Positions 34,239 to 42,756 are shown, counted from the first letter of the stretch. The stretch: 64,000 bases of DNA from CAYMZZ01 sp046297935 (GCA_046297935.1 JBKBHA010000005.1:1-64000); one strand, 5' to 3'. The notes: a model not told the origin generated them from the sequence alone. Numbers and translations: made by a program.

Positions 34239-35114
34239 TTAAAGTACATTCAATACCTGCTCTTTGGCTTTCTCCAGCTCGTCTTTCATTTCTACTACCG
34301 CTTTTTGAATGGAAGCGTCATATGCTTTGGAGCCGGTAGTATTGATTTCGCGGCCAATTTCCTGCAAAACGAACGAGAGCTTCTTGCCTTTGGCGCTGTC
34401 GTTGTCCGACAAAAGGGCTTTGAAGTAATCGCAATGATTGCGCAGGCGAACCTGCTCTTCGCTAATGTCTATTTTTTCGATATAGTAAATAAGTTCCTGT
34501 TCAAGTCGGTTGTCATCATAATTCTCCTTACCCACCTTTTCTTCCAGCAGTCGGGTTATGCCATCGCGAATACGTTGTTGGCGCAGCGGTTCAAGTCGGA
34601 TCACTTCGGCTTGCAGACGCTCAATATTGCTGATACGGAGGTTCAGGTCTTCTTCCAGGGTTTTGCCTTCGTCGAGGCGATGATGATTCAACGCAGCGGC
34701 CGATTTTCGGATGACAGCCTGCAACTCTTCCCACTCCGAATCCGTAAGGGTTTCACTACTCGGTGTAATCACTTCAGGCAACTTCACCAGCGTACTCAGT
34801 ATATGGGAAGCATCGAGACCCAGCTCGGCCGATAATGCAGCAAGCGGCTGGTAATAGGCACGGGCCAGTTCGGTATTGATAGTAACCGGCTTGGCATTAC
34901 CCGTATCTTTCAGACTGATGATGCAATCCACACTGCCGCGGATCAATTCTTCCGACAGGATCCGACGGATGTCAAACTCGAACGGCTTTAGTAAGGCGGG
35001 CATTTTCAGTTGTAGTTCGAACTGTTTTCCATTGAGCGATTTAATGTCGACGAGAAAGGTCTTTTCGCCAACGCTTTCCTCGGCGCGACCAAAGCCGGTC
35101 ATTGATTTCAGCAT
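34239..35114 (-). CDS. yicC: YicC family endoribonuclease
   Basis: This 291-aa protein shows the YicC N-terminal domain (MLKSMTGFGRAE, DIKSLNGKQFELQLKMP) and the C-terminal DUF1732 (KGKKLSFVLQEIGREINT and ending KDELEKAKEQVLNVL). YicC proteins were reported as RNA-cleaving enzymes. Length is normal. It is the first gene of the operon leading to gldH and the two-component system; a -7 box lies 22 nt upstream. Confidence 0.93.
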   Translation of the reverse strand: MLKSMTGFGRAEESVGEKTFLVDIKSLNGKQFELQLKMPALLKPFEFDIRRILSEELIRGSVDCIISLKDTGNAKPVTINTELARAYYQPLAALSAELGLDASHILSTLVKLPEVITPSSETLTDSEWEELQAVIRKSAAALNHHRLDEGKTLEEDLNLRISNIERLQAEVIRLEPLRQQRIRDGITRLLEEKVGKENYDDNRLEQELIYYIEKIDISEEQVRLRNHCDYFKALLSDNDSAKGKKLSFVLQEIGREINTTGSKAYDASIQKAVVEMKDELEKAKEQVLNVL

Positions 35115-35136
35115 GAATAAAATGTTTGTGTAAGTA

Positions 35137-35144
35137 TAAAGGTA
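35137..35144 (-). promoter_or_regulatory. Putative -7 promoter box for the yicC operon (TACCTTTA)
   Basis: One mismatch from TAnnTTTG on the minus strand, 22 nt from the yicC start. Confidence 0.4.
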
Positions 35145-35151
35145 TCGAAAT

Positions 35152-35223
35152 AAAAATCCCCTCGAGAAATCGAAGGGATCATTATAATGGATGGGTTAGT
35201 AAGTACAGGGAAACGAATTTCCC
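35152..35223. other. Paired hairpins around a 15-mer in the yicC/lpxD divergent region
   Basis: Hairpin 1 (35156-35179, ATCCC..TCGA-GAAA-TCGA..GGGAT) is followed on the minus strand by a T run, so it can be read as a minus-strand terminator. Hairpin 2 (35208-35223) is GGGAAA-CGAA-TTTCCC. Between them lies ATGGGTTAGTAAGTA (35191-35205), which recurs at 61376. The rest of the 401-bp gap (35115-35515) is AT-rich and shows nothing else I can name apart from the promoter boxes. Confidence 0.4.
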
Positions 35224-35492
35224 AACACAATATTAAATATATTTTTTGCTATCCAAAAAATATTTCGCATAAATTTTATTCACATTTTAACCGGGGCTGT
35301 GGAAAAGGCAGTTCCCATATAGTTCCTTTTACCCGCTTTCATTTAAGTTTTGAATTTACTTTTTTAGTTCGCTTTTGAAAAACTGTGTTCTACTTCCGGC
35401 TTGAATAAAATGTTTTTCTCTTCGGAAAAACGGTTTCCATCATTGTTTTTTAATCCGTTTTTTTCATTCTGATATTTCCTTTTTTCAAGCGC

Positions 35493-35500
35493 TACCTTTG
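35493..35500 (+). promoter_or_regulatory. Putative -7 promoter box for lpxD (TACCTTTG)
   Basis: An exact TAnnTTTG match, 15 nt before the ATG at 35516. It shows why the in-frame TTG at 35498 is unlikely to be the start. Confidence 0.5.
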
Positions 35501-35515
35501 CTAAAACTTGTTTAT

Positions 35516-36463
35516 ATGCGCTTTGATCAACCCGTTCCATTATCCCGAATTGCTACACTTATTGGCGCCCGGGTAATTGGTAATTCCGACGCCCTGGCTA
35601 CCGGCATTAACGAAATTCACAAGGTAGAAGAAGGCGATTTGGTATTTGTGGATCATCCGAAGTACTACGAAAAATGTATCAACAGCGCGGCCAGTTTCAT
35701 AATCATCAATCAGGAAACTGCATTTCCGGAGGGTAAAGCGCTCTTGCTTACCGACAATCCTTTTGAAGCATATCAAACAATAGTGCGCGAGTTCCGACCG
35801 TTTCGTCCCTCTATGCAAATGCAGGCCGATTCGGCCCGAATTGGCGAGGGCACAGTAATTATGCCGAATGTGTACATCGGAAACAGGGTCACTATTGGTC
35901 GCAACTGTATTATTCAACCTAACGTCACCATTCTGGATCATTGTGTAGTAGGCGACGACGTGGTGATACAGGCGGGAACGGTGATAGGAAGCGACGCTTT
36001 TTATTATAATAAGAAAACCAACCGACCTGTGCATTACAACAAAATGCTTAGTTGTGGCCGAGTGGTTATTGAAGACTCGGTGGAAATTGGCGCGGGCTGC
36101 ACCATCGACAGGGGTGTAAGTGGCGACACCCTAATTGGCCGCGGCACCAAGATCGATAACCTGGTTCATATTGGCCATGATACGGTAATAGGACAAAACT
36201 GTCTGCTGGCCGCCCAGGTGGGCATTGCCGGTGCCACCATCCTTGAAGATAATGTGATACTCTGGGGACAAGTGGGAGTGAGCAAAACCCTGACCATTGG
36301 CAAAGACGCAGTGGTGATGGCGCAAAGCGGAGTACCTGCTTCACTACCCGGGGGCAAAGCCTACTTCGGTTCACCAGCGATTGATGCCGGCGATAAGAAA
36401 AAGGAACTGGTTTGGATCAAGCGTATTCCGTTGTTGTGGGAGAAAGTGATGGGAAAACAGTGA
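35516..36463 (+). CDS. lpxD: UDP-3-O-(3-hydroxyacyl)glucosamine N-acyltransferase LpxD
   Basis: This protein of about 315 aa adds the N-linked acyl chain in lipid A synthesis. The N-terminal uridine-binding domain (about 1-95) is followed by hexapeptide repeats of a left-handed beta helix (about 105-295). The catalytic His is in DNLVHIGHDTVIG (about 218). It is not next to lpxC, fabZ or lpxA; Bacteroidota often carry a second lpxD-like gene, so this may be the solitary paralogue. Its stop TGA opens a large repeat region. Confidence 0.87.
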   Translation: MRFDQPVPLSRIATLIGARVIGNSDALATGINEIHKVEEGDLVFVDHPKYYEKCINSAASFIIINQETAFPEGKALLLTDNPFEAYQTIVREFRPFRPSMQMQADSARIGEGTVIMPNVYIGNRVTIGRNCIIQPNVTILDHCVVGDDVVIQAGTVIGSDAFYYNKKTNRPVHYNKMLSCGRVVIEDSVEIGAGCTIDRGVSGDTLIGRGTKIDNLVHIGHDTVIGQNCLLAAQVGIAGATILEDNVILWGQVGVSKTLTIGKDAVVMAQSGVPASLPGGKAYFGSPAIDAGDKKKELVWIKRIPLLWEKVMGKQ

Positions 36464-36466
36464 GAG

Positions 36467-37303
36467 TGTAGTTGTTTGGTTGTGTAGTCGTTTAGTTGTT
36501 CTGCGGGAACCGAACTTCTGCATGTCAAATTACATCTTTCAACAGATCTCCGTGCCCTCTGCGAAAAAAATACTCTGTGCCCTCTGCGGTTAAACAGGGT
36601 AACAGTTCTCTCGAACAATCCATAACCTGAAAGAAATTGATTTTCTGTTCCCGCAGATTTGCGCAGATTTCCAACCGCGGATCGCGCAGATTAATATATC
36701 ATCAACTACACAACTCTGAACCGCTCTCCGCGCCCTGCGGTTAAAGAAATGCTGAGCCAGCAGGATACTTGTATGAATGCAGAAGAACCGAAAACCAAAT
36801 TCCTTAAACATTGAAAACAACCTTAGAGCACTGCTACCATTCTTACCACAGAGTCCACCGAGGCAGGAACAGAGTTCGCGGAGGTCGGTTCAGAGCAATG
36901 GAAGTTGCTGCGCATTTACTCTGATAAGCTCTCTGTGCCCTCTGTTCCTAACTCTGTGACCTCTGTGGTTAAAGAAATGCTGAGCCAGCAGGATACTTGT
37001 ATGAATGCAGAAGAACCGAAAATCAAATTCCTCAAACAGCGAAAATAGCCTGAGAGCACTGCTATCCTTTTTACCACAGAGTCCACCGAGGCAGGAACAG
37101 AGTTCGCGGAGGTCGGTTCAGGGCAATTGAAGTTGCTGCGCATTTACTCTGATAAGCTCTCTGTGCCCTCTGTTCCTAACTCTGTGACCTGCGGTTAAAC
37201 AGGGTAACAGTGCTCTAAAGCAATCAACAAACCTGAAAGAAGTTGATTTTCTATTCCCGTAGATTAATACAACAACAACTCAACAACTCAACAATTCAAC
37301 AAC
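36467..37303. repeat. Nested composite repeat R4 (D, B and C modules) with 228-bp tandem duplication
   Basis: Outer arms: TTGTTTGG/TTTAGTTG units (36467-36498) with CTGCGGGAAC on the left. TTCCCGTAGATTA and CAACAACTC/CAACAATTC units (37248-37303) lie on the right. Another right-type B/D pair is at about 36640-36718. Inside are C modules with ACCACAGAG..AGGAACAGAG and CTCTGTG..CTCTGTGGTTAAA. A 228-bp stretch occurs twice in tandem (36741-36968 and 36969-37196). The region fills the whole gap between lpxD and the convergent CarbReg gene; no real gene is seen in it. Confidence 0.85.
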
Positions 37304-38377
37304 TCAGGGGCTGTAATCAAAAGGCAACTGATCAGCCAGATTTTTCCAGCTCCAGTATCCCTGGTTGATCCAGTTGCGCGGATCATGGAAATACCCGTTT
37401 TCCTGAATGAAGACTGCATTATTCAGATCGATGTAGGAAATCTGCATGGGCACATCAGGAGGTAGATTGAATTGCTTCAGGTACTCCGGTTCAGGTTTGC
37501 TTCGGGTATAGGTAACGCTGATCTTATGTGGAAACCATAGTTCCACCTGACCGGTGCTGTCGATATAACCATAATACCGCACATCGTAAGGGTTAGCAAG
37601 TCTGCTGAAACTACTGTTCTCGCCATCACCCGATTTAAGGTCGATGGTAAAACCCTGTTGTTGCAGGCTACTATCGTAATAGCTCCGCATGAAATGCATC
37701 TTGGAGCCGTAATATGCCTTAGCTCTGTTCTCTGCCCATTTCGCCCGCTGTCCACGATGGCCCTCCATTTCCTTGTAAAGGCAGAAACCTCGATAAGAAT
37801 TTATTTCCGTTTCGTAGTAGTAGATGAAGGAATCAAGCTGAAAGCGTAATTCATAACCCAGCGCTTCGTTACGGATCTGAATCGGCTCGGTAGCCATTAC
37901 CCGCAATTTGTTGGTTCTTTTGATCAGGTAAAATTTCAGTACCTCAGGATTAATTAGTTTGGTTTCGCTGGCAAAAGGAGTGGTTCCAATAAAATGGTCT
38001 ACAAAAAACTGACCGTATTGCTCCCAGCCATCGGGCACTTCATTGCTGCTCTTAATGATTACTTCCTGCAGACTTTTGTCTTCCTGCAACATCAGGATAT
38101 CGCCCAGTTGACTGTCGGAGCCGGAAACCTGAATCTGTTTGGTCTGGTAACCCGTAAAGCTCACGATCAGTTCGTATCCGCCCGATTTCAAAGGCAAACT
38201 GAATTCGCCATTCGAATTGGTGATGGTACCCTGCGTGGTATTCTGTGCGTATACGGAAGCGCCGGTTAATGGTTGCTGACTGGCCGAATCAATGATCCGG
38301 CCGGTAACAGTAAATTGGGCATTTAATGCCAAAGAAGCCAACGAGGCGAACAGAAGGGAAAAAATTTGTTTTATCAT
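37304..38377 (-). CDS. Carboxypeptidase-like regulatory domain-containing protein
   Basis: This 357-aa secreted protein has a signal peptide (about 1-21, ending LNAQ) and a CarboxypepD_reg-like beta-sandwich (about 22-100). The pattern is FTVTGRIIDSASQQPLTGAS, TNSNGEFSLPL, LIVSFTGYQTKQI. The remaining 250 residues form a domain common in Bacteroidota secreted proteins and of unknown function. There is no TonB plug or barrel. It probably resides in the periplasm or outer membrane. Its stop TGA is contiguous with the D repeat. Confidence 0.82.
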   Translation of the reverse strand: MIKQIFSLLFASLASLALNAQFTVTGRIIDSASQQPLTGASVYAQNTTQGTITNSNGEFSLPLKSGGYELIVSFTGYQTKQIQVSGSDSQLGDILMLQEDKSLQEVIIKSSNEVPDGWEQYGQFFVDHFIGTTPFASETKLINPEVLKFYLIKRTNKLRVMATEPIQIRNEALGYELRFQLDSFIYYYETEINSYRGFCLYKEMEGHRGQRAKWAENRAKAYYGSKMHFMRSYYDSSLQQQGFTIDLKSGDGENSSFSRLANPYDVRYYGYIDSTGQVELWFPHKISVTYTRSKPEPEYLKQFNLPPDVPMQISYIDLNNAVFIQENGYFHDPRNWINQGYWSWKNLADQLPFDYSP

Positions 38378-38392
38378 AGAATGTACTGGCTA

Positions 38393-38400
38393 TAAAGATA
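38393..38400 (-). promoter_or_regulatory. Putative -7 promoter box (TATCTTTA) for the CarbReg gene
   Basis: One mismatch from TAnnTTTG on the minus strand, 15 nt before the start codon. Confidence 0.4.
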
Positions 38401-38447
38401 CCGGGCATTTTCAAGTTTTGCCAGGGTAGAAAAGTTAAAGCAGCTAT

Positions 38448-39434
38448 TCAGCGGTCTTTTTTGTATGCTGCACAAGCTTCGGCAATGGTTTTTTCCAGCG
38501 GGGTATAGGAAAAGCCCGGTAGAAATTTCAACAGTTTCTGGTTATCAAAAACCGTGCGACTATGAGCCACGCGGGCACTTTCGGGCGTTAAAAGAGGTCG
38601 ATTTCCACTAAACCAGGACTTAAAGCGTTCCCAGCGCCATGCAAATGCCAGCAGAGGCAGGGTGGTTTCCTTACTTGCTTTCTTCTTTCCAAACTCTTCG
38701 GCAATGGTATGCATCAAACGTTTGAATGGCCAGTTGTCGCCATTAACGATAAACCGCTCACCCTCGATATCTGATTCCAGTAGAAGGCGGCAGGCAAGAG
38801 CCACATCGCGTACGTCTACAAAACCATTCAGCCCGGGACTATACCAGGGAAATTCATTGTACACATTTCTAAAAATGGCACTGCTCCCGTTGTTCCAGTC
38901 GCCATAACCTAAAATGGTACTTGGGTTAACGATCACAGCGGGGAGTCCTTCGGCAATGCCTCGCCACACTTCAAGCTCAGCTTTGTATTTGCTGCGGGCA
39001 TAGTTGGTATTGTTTCGGGTTTCGCTCCATTTTTTTTCTTCGTCAACTCTTTGTCCGTCCGAAGTTCGCCCAAGTGCAGCTACGGAGCTTACGTGTATCA
39101 GTTTTTTTATTCCCGCTTCCAAAGCCATATTCACAACATTGGCTGTACCCTCCTGATTCACGAGAAACATTTGATCGCGATCGCGTTTATCAAACGATAC
39201 GATAGCGGCAGAATGTATCACAGCATCCACCCCTGCCATACCTTCCTGTAGAGCCACTACATCCAGTATGTCACCATCTATCCATTCCAGGTGTTGCCAT
39301 ATGGACGCATCTACAAAGCCCGGCAGTTTGGAAGAGCGTCGAAGGGCGCGCACCGAGTAGCCGTTTTTTACCAGCTCCTGTACGATATAAGCACCCAGAA
39401 ATCCGGTTGCACCTGTTATGAATACCTTCTTCAA
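38448..39434 (-). CDS. NAD-dependent epimerase/dehydratase family protein
   Basis: This 328-aa extended SDR has FITGATGFLGAYIVQELVKNG (about 4-24) for NAD(P) binding and the active-site NYARSKYKAE (YxxxK, about 145). VNPSTILGYGDWNNGS resembles the dihydroflavonol reductase-like subgroup. The substrate is unknown. It follows the 3-hydroxyacyl-CoA dehydrogenase gene by 12 bp, so the two are probably cotranscribed. Confidence 0.9.
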   Translation of the reverse strand: MKKVFITGATGFLGAYIVQELVKNGYSVRALRRSSKLPGFVDASIWQHLEWIDGDILDVVALQEGMAGVDAVIHSAAIVSFDKRDRDQMFLVNQEGTANVVNMALEAGIKKLIHVSSVAALGRTSDGQRVDEEKKWSETRNNTNYARSKYKAELEVWRGIAEGLPAVIVNPSTILGYGDWNNGSSAIFRNVYNEFPWYSPGLNGFVDVRDVALACRLLLESDIEGERFIVNGDNWPFKRLMHTIAEEFGKKKASKETTLPLLAFAWRWERFKSWFSGNRPLLTPESARVAHSRTVFDNQKLLKFLPGFSYTPLEKTIAEACAAYKKDR

Positions 39435-39446
39435 ATTGGAATTTTA

Positions 39447-40298
39447 CTAGTATTTGAAATATCCTTCTCCGCTTTTACGTCCCAACTTCCCTTCTTTCAC
39501 TTTTTGTTCCTGAAGCGGCGAGGGTCTTAATCTTGCAGGCTGACCCATTTGTTCGTATACGGAACAACTTACTGCATAATTAACGTCGTTACCTATCAGA
39601 TCCATCAGCTCAAAGGGTCCCATCCGAAATCCGCTTGCCCTGAGCAATCGATCCATTTGGCCATAATCAGTTCGCCCCTCTTCAACCAGGCGAAGCGACT
39701 CGATATAGAACGGACGCGCCACCCGATTCACGATGAAGCCGGGCGAATCCTTGCAGAGCACAGGTGTTTTGCCCATCCTTCGGGTTAGCTCCATTACCTG
39801 CTCTATCAGTTTTTCTGAAGTCTGGTCGCCGCGAACCACTTCAACCAGTTTCATCACCGGTGCAGGATTGAAAAAATGCATACCAATAACCCTTGCAGGG
39901 TTCATGACCTGGCTCGCTATTGTCGAAATCGACAGCGAGGAGGTATTGCTCGCGAAAATGCATTCGCTGTGATTCAACTCTGCCAACTGGTTGAATAATG
40001 CCACTTTGGCTTCCGTCTTTTCCACAATTGCTTCTATGAACACATCAGCCAGGCATTGTTGAAGATCGCTGTTGAAATGCAGCCGCTGCCAGGCTGCATC
40101 GCGTTCTGCTTCGGTCCACTTTCCTTTGTCTACCAGCCGCTGCCACTGTTCCTGAATGGAATGTTCGGCATTTTTCAATGCCACTGCATTCAGATCGAAC
40201 AGAATGCAATGAAAACCAGCCTGTGCCGCCACCTGAGCAATACCACTGCCCATGGTGCCGGCGCCGCAAACACATATGCTGTTGATTTGAAAATCCAT
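39447..40298 (-). CDS. 3-hydroxyacyl-CoA (3-hydroxybutyryl-CoA) dehydrogenase
   Basis: This 283-aa enzyme oxidises L-3-hydroxyacyl-CoA with NAD. The N-terminal Rossmann motif is CGAGTMGSGIAQVAAQAG (about 10). The catalytic His lies in RVIGMHFFNPAPVMKLVEVV (about 140), and the C-terminal domain has GFIVNRVARPFYIESLRL. This is the stand-alone Hbd/PaaH type, without the hydratase fusion of FadB. It has a clear promoter 8 nt upstream. Confidence 0.93.
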   Translation of the reverse strand: MDFQINSICVCGAGTMGSGIAQVAAQAGFHCILFDLNAVALKNAEHSIQEQWQRLVDKGKWTEAERDAAWQRLHFNSDLQQCLADVFIEAIVEKTEAKVALFNQLAELNHSECIFASNTSSLSISTIASQVMNPARVIGMHFFNPAPVMKLVEVVRGDQTSEKLIEQVMELTRRMGKTPVLCKDSPGFIVNRVARPFYIESLRLVEEGRTDYGQMDRLLRASGFRMGPFELMDLIGNDVNYAVSCSVYEQMGQPARLRPSPLQEQKVKEGKLGRKSGEGYFKY

Positions 40299-40306
40299 GC
40301 TGGCAG

Positions 40307-40338
40307 CAAAGATATTGTTTCAATAGCAGCCGCTTCAA
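40307..40338 (-). promoter_or_regulatory. Promoter of the 3-hydroxyacyl-CoA dehydrogenase gene
   Basis: The minus strand has TATCTTTG (40307-40314, exact TAnnTTTG) with TTGA 20 nt further upstream (40335-40338), a near match to the -33 TTTG. Only 8 nt separate the -7 box from the ATG. Confidence 0.55.
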
Positions 40339-40361
40339 CCAGCGTGCTGAAAGTTTTTTAT

Positions 40362-40369
40362 TACCTTTT
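40362..40369 (+). promoter_or_regulatory. Putative -7 promoter box (TACCTTTT)
   Basis: One mismatch from TAnnTTTG, 18 nt before the start of the hypothetical membrane protein at 40388. Confidence 0.35.
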
Positions 40370-40387
40370 CCCTACAAAATCACCATC

Positions 40388-40999
40388 ATGGAACCAGTCA
40401 GCTACAGCAACCCGGTTAGTCCGGAACCAGCATCGAGAGGAATATTCGGAACAAATATTCCTTCTTCTGTTTCGTCGATCGTTGCATTTCTGCTTTTCTT
40501 TCTGCCATTTGCAGAAATCAGATGTAAAGACAGTACATCAGAAATCTCGAATATGTTTAATTCCAATACAGCCATGGTGGCCAGCAATAGCGGCGTGGGG
40601 CTGGCCCTGGGGCTAAGCTGGAGATCGTCAATGGAAAATCTGGGTCAGCAAATGGGAATGAATGGAGAACGCAAGCTCGGCAACCGCGAACAACCGAACT
40701 ACTATGCATTGGTTGCCTGGGTGCTTGCCCTGGCTGCTGCGGTATTGTCATTGATAAAATGGAAATGGGGCCCGCAACTGGCAATGGTGTCGGCTGTACT
40801 CTCCTTCTCATCCATGATTGCGTTGTATATCGATCTAAAGGGAAAGGTGAAAGATGTCGGGAACGGATCGAATACCGGAACAGCGGTCGATCAATTTACG
40901 GACGTACAATTGGAAATGTCGTTTACGCCCTGGTTTTATGCGGTGGCGCTGTTGTTGTTGGCTACGGCATTTTTTGCGTACAAGAGGCGTGAAACGTGA
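40388..40999 (+). CDS. Hypothetical membrane protein
   Basis: I do not recognise this 203-aa protein. Four hydrophobic segments are visible at about 30-46, 113-130, 136-153 and 181-198, with a polar N-terminus rich in Ser/Pro. The loop between the first two contains Ser/Asn/Met-rich sequence (ISNMFNSNTAMVASNSGVG). It looks like a small inner-membrane protein of Chitinophagaceae. The last residues RRET and the TGA stop merge with the following A repeat array, so the C-terminal end may have been changed by the repeat. Confidence 0.7.
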   Translation: MEPVSYSNPVSPEPASRGIFGTNIPSSVSSIVAFLLFFLPFAEIRCKDSTSEISNMFNSNTAMVASNSGVGLALGLSWRSSMENLGQQMGMNGERKLGNREQPNYYALVAWVLALAAAVLSLIKWKWGPQLAMVSAVLSFSSMIALYIDLKGKVKDVGNGSNTGTAVDQFTDVQLEMSFTPWFYAVALLLLATAFFAYKRRET

Positions 41000-41440
41000 G
41001 AGGTGAGAGGTGAGAGGTGAGAGGTGAAAGGTGAAACGTGAAAGGTGAAACGTGAAAGGTGAAAGGTGAGACGTGAAACGTGAAACGTGAAAGGTAGCCC
41101 CAACGCATGCGTTGGGGCGTGGGAAGTAGGAAAATCTGTGTAAAAATCTGTGTAAATCTGCGGGAACAGAAAACTTGATACTGTAAGCAAATTGCCTTCA
41201 AGAGTAACAGTTCTGTTCCCGCAGATTTACGCAGATTATTTCGCAGATTAACGCTGATCCCTTTCACGTCTCACCTCTCACGTCTCACCTTTCACCTTTC
41301 ACGTTTCACCTTTCACGTTTCACGTCTCTCACCTCTCACCTCTCACCTCTCACCTCTCACCTCTCACCTTTCACCTTTCACCTTTCACCTCTCACCTTTC
41401 ACCTCTCACCTTTCACGTTTCACGTCTCTCACCTCTCCCC
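40997..41440. repeat. Composite mirror repeat element R5 (A-F-B-loop-B-A)
   Basis: A heptad array begins at the TGA of the upstream gene (40997) and runs to about 41094. It is followed by the palindrome CCCCAACGCATGCGTTGGGG (41098-41117) and the left B arm (41131-41171). After a loop of about 38 nt come the right B arm (41210-41250) and a long complementary A array (about 41260-41440). The right A array extends into the coding end of the convergent deacetylase and supplies its stop. Nothing else lies in this gap. Confidence 0.9.
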
Positions 41441-42756
41441 ACTAACCACTCCCCATACCCCTCTCTCCACTCCCTCCAGCGCGGTTCGTTTGTGAGGAAC
41501 GAATTATGCCAGATGATGCAGAACAATCCCCCCGTTTGGTGTAGCTTCTCCTGATACCTGTTGAGCTCTGCAAAGGACGTTTTTGCATCCTGTTTCTGTT
41601 CAAAATAGCTGTTGGCCTCCATGAAGCAGAAAGGAAAAATCAATAACTCTGTTTTTTCTTCCCGATCCAGATCATACCAATAGAAGGGAAGTGCCACCGA
41701 TGCCCTGAAACCATTGATGCTGCCATAGCCCATGCTGAAATCGAAGCGGATACCTGCTTCAATGAGCCGCCGATAGGTTTCGGGAAGATGCAGGCGGATA
41801 TAGTGCTGCCTCGACGCCTGTACCGGGGTGCCGATTGCTTTCGACAACAACTCTATTTCTGTTGTCATCAGCTCTTTCTCGTCGCCGCTGCGCCAGCTTG
41901 GGTGAATGCCGACAGGATACCTGATGGCATGATCGTAGACCAGGGCCTGCATGGCTTTATGCCGGGGATCAATGTTCTTGTCGTAACGGCCTCTCTTCGG
42001 AGCAAACAAAAAGAAATAGTAAGGCTTTAGCTGGTGTTTTTCATGTAATCCGTTCAACCAGCCAAAGACATCGAAGGGATCGGGCTTCCTGCCACGCAGC
42101 ACATTTATCCTGCTGGCAATAGCACCAAAATGGCCCTTTAGCAGATCTGCACAAGCGCCCGTCATATTTCGCCAGAAACCCTTGTGGCGATAACTCCAGG
42201 CAATATCAATATCGTAGCTGGGCAGAAAACTGAAAGCGGGCTTGCGGTAAAATGGACTGTTGCTGCCAAAGGCTGCTATGGAAAAACGGTCAGCATGCGC
42301 CTGAAGTTGCCGGGTGAATTCATTTAGCCATTCGTTTATCAACGGCCGGTCTAAAAAACCATGTTGAAAGGCCAGACTTTGCCGATGATCGTAGCGGCCA
42401 TAGCTGTCCTTTTCATGAGGCAGATATTCTTCGTATCGGCTAAGCAGGTAAAATACGGCTGAAAAAATGTCGAAGGAATGATCGCCGGCTGTTTCGAAAA
42501 ATACAGGTACCGCTCCGTTATTGTTAACAACAATCTGCTTTGGCTGAATACTTCTCTCGCTTAAAAGACCGGCGGGTACGATCCAGTAGGCATCCTTCCG
42601 GATCCTATGGTAGTGATAACAGATCAACAGCCCATCGTAGTGTTCGGCTTCCTGTTTATTGTTGGTGATGGCAGCCGATTTAGTAAGCCAATTTTCGCTA
42701 AAGAAATCGATAGCGTATTGCAGTCGGGCTGTTATCGTTTCAGCAAATATCAGCAT
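41413..42756 (-). CDS. Polysaccharide deacetylase family protein
   Basis: This 447-aa protein has a Bacteroidota-type N-terminal domain (about 1-130, with SAVFYLLSRYEEYLPHEKDSYGRYDHR) before a NodB-like deacetylase fold (FLPSYDIDIAWSYRH with the metal-binding Asp pair, about 185). YPVGIHPSW lies about 275 and FCIIWHNSFL near the end. The catalytic metal site looks present but the substrate is unknown. The last residues (VGRGERRET) are encoded by the A repeat, an unusual C-terminal extension. The gene follows lutB by 6 bp. Confidence 0.8.
   Translation of the reverse strand: MLIFAETITARLQYAIDFFSENWLTKSAAITNNKQEAEHYDGLLICYHYHRIRKDAYWIVPAGLLSERSIQPKQIVVNNNGAVPVFFETAGDHSFDIFSAVFYLLSRYEEYLPHEKDSYGRYDHRQSLAFQHGFLDRPLINEWLNEFTRQLQAHADRFSIAAFGSNSPFYRKPAFSFLPSYDIDIAWSYRHKGFWRNMTGACADLLKGHFGAIASRINVLRGRKPDPFDVFGWLNGLHEKHQLKPYYFFLFAPKRGRYDKNIDPRHKAMQALVYDHAIRYPVGIHPSWRSGDEKELMTTEIELLSKAIGTPVQASRQHYIRLHLPETYRRLIEAGIRFDFSMGYGSINGFRASVALPFYWYDLDREEKTELLIFPFCFMEANSYFEQKQDAKTSFAELNRYQEKLHQTGGLFCIIWHNSFLTNEPRWREWREGYGEWLVGRGERRET

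Noticed and set aside
35187..35378. 63-codon plus-strand frame upstream of lpxD
   Set aside because: AT-rich sequence, no family resemblance, and it overlaps hairpins; low coding character.
36467..37303. Insertion sequence or MITE with transposase
   Set aside because: No transposase-like frame, no target duplication visible; only nested repeats.
40936..41267. Two minus-strand frames rich in HLSPLTSH-type residues
   Set aside because: They are translations of the CACCTCT heptad array and not genes.
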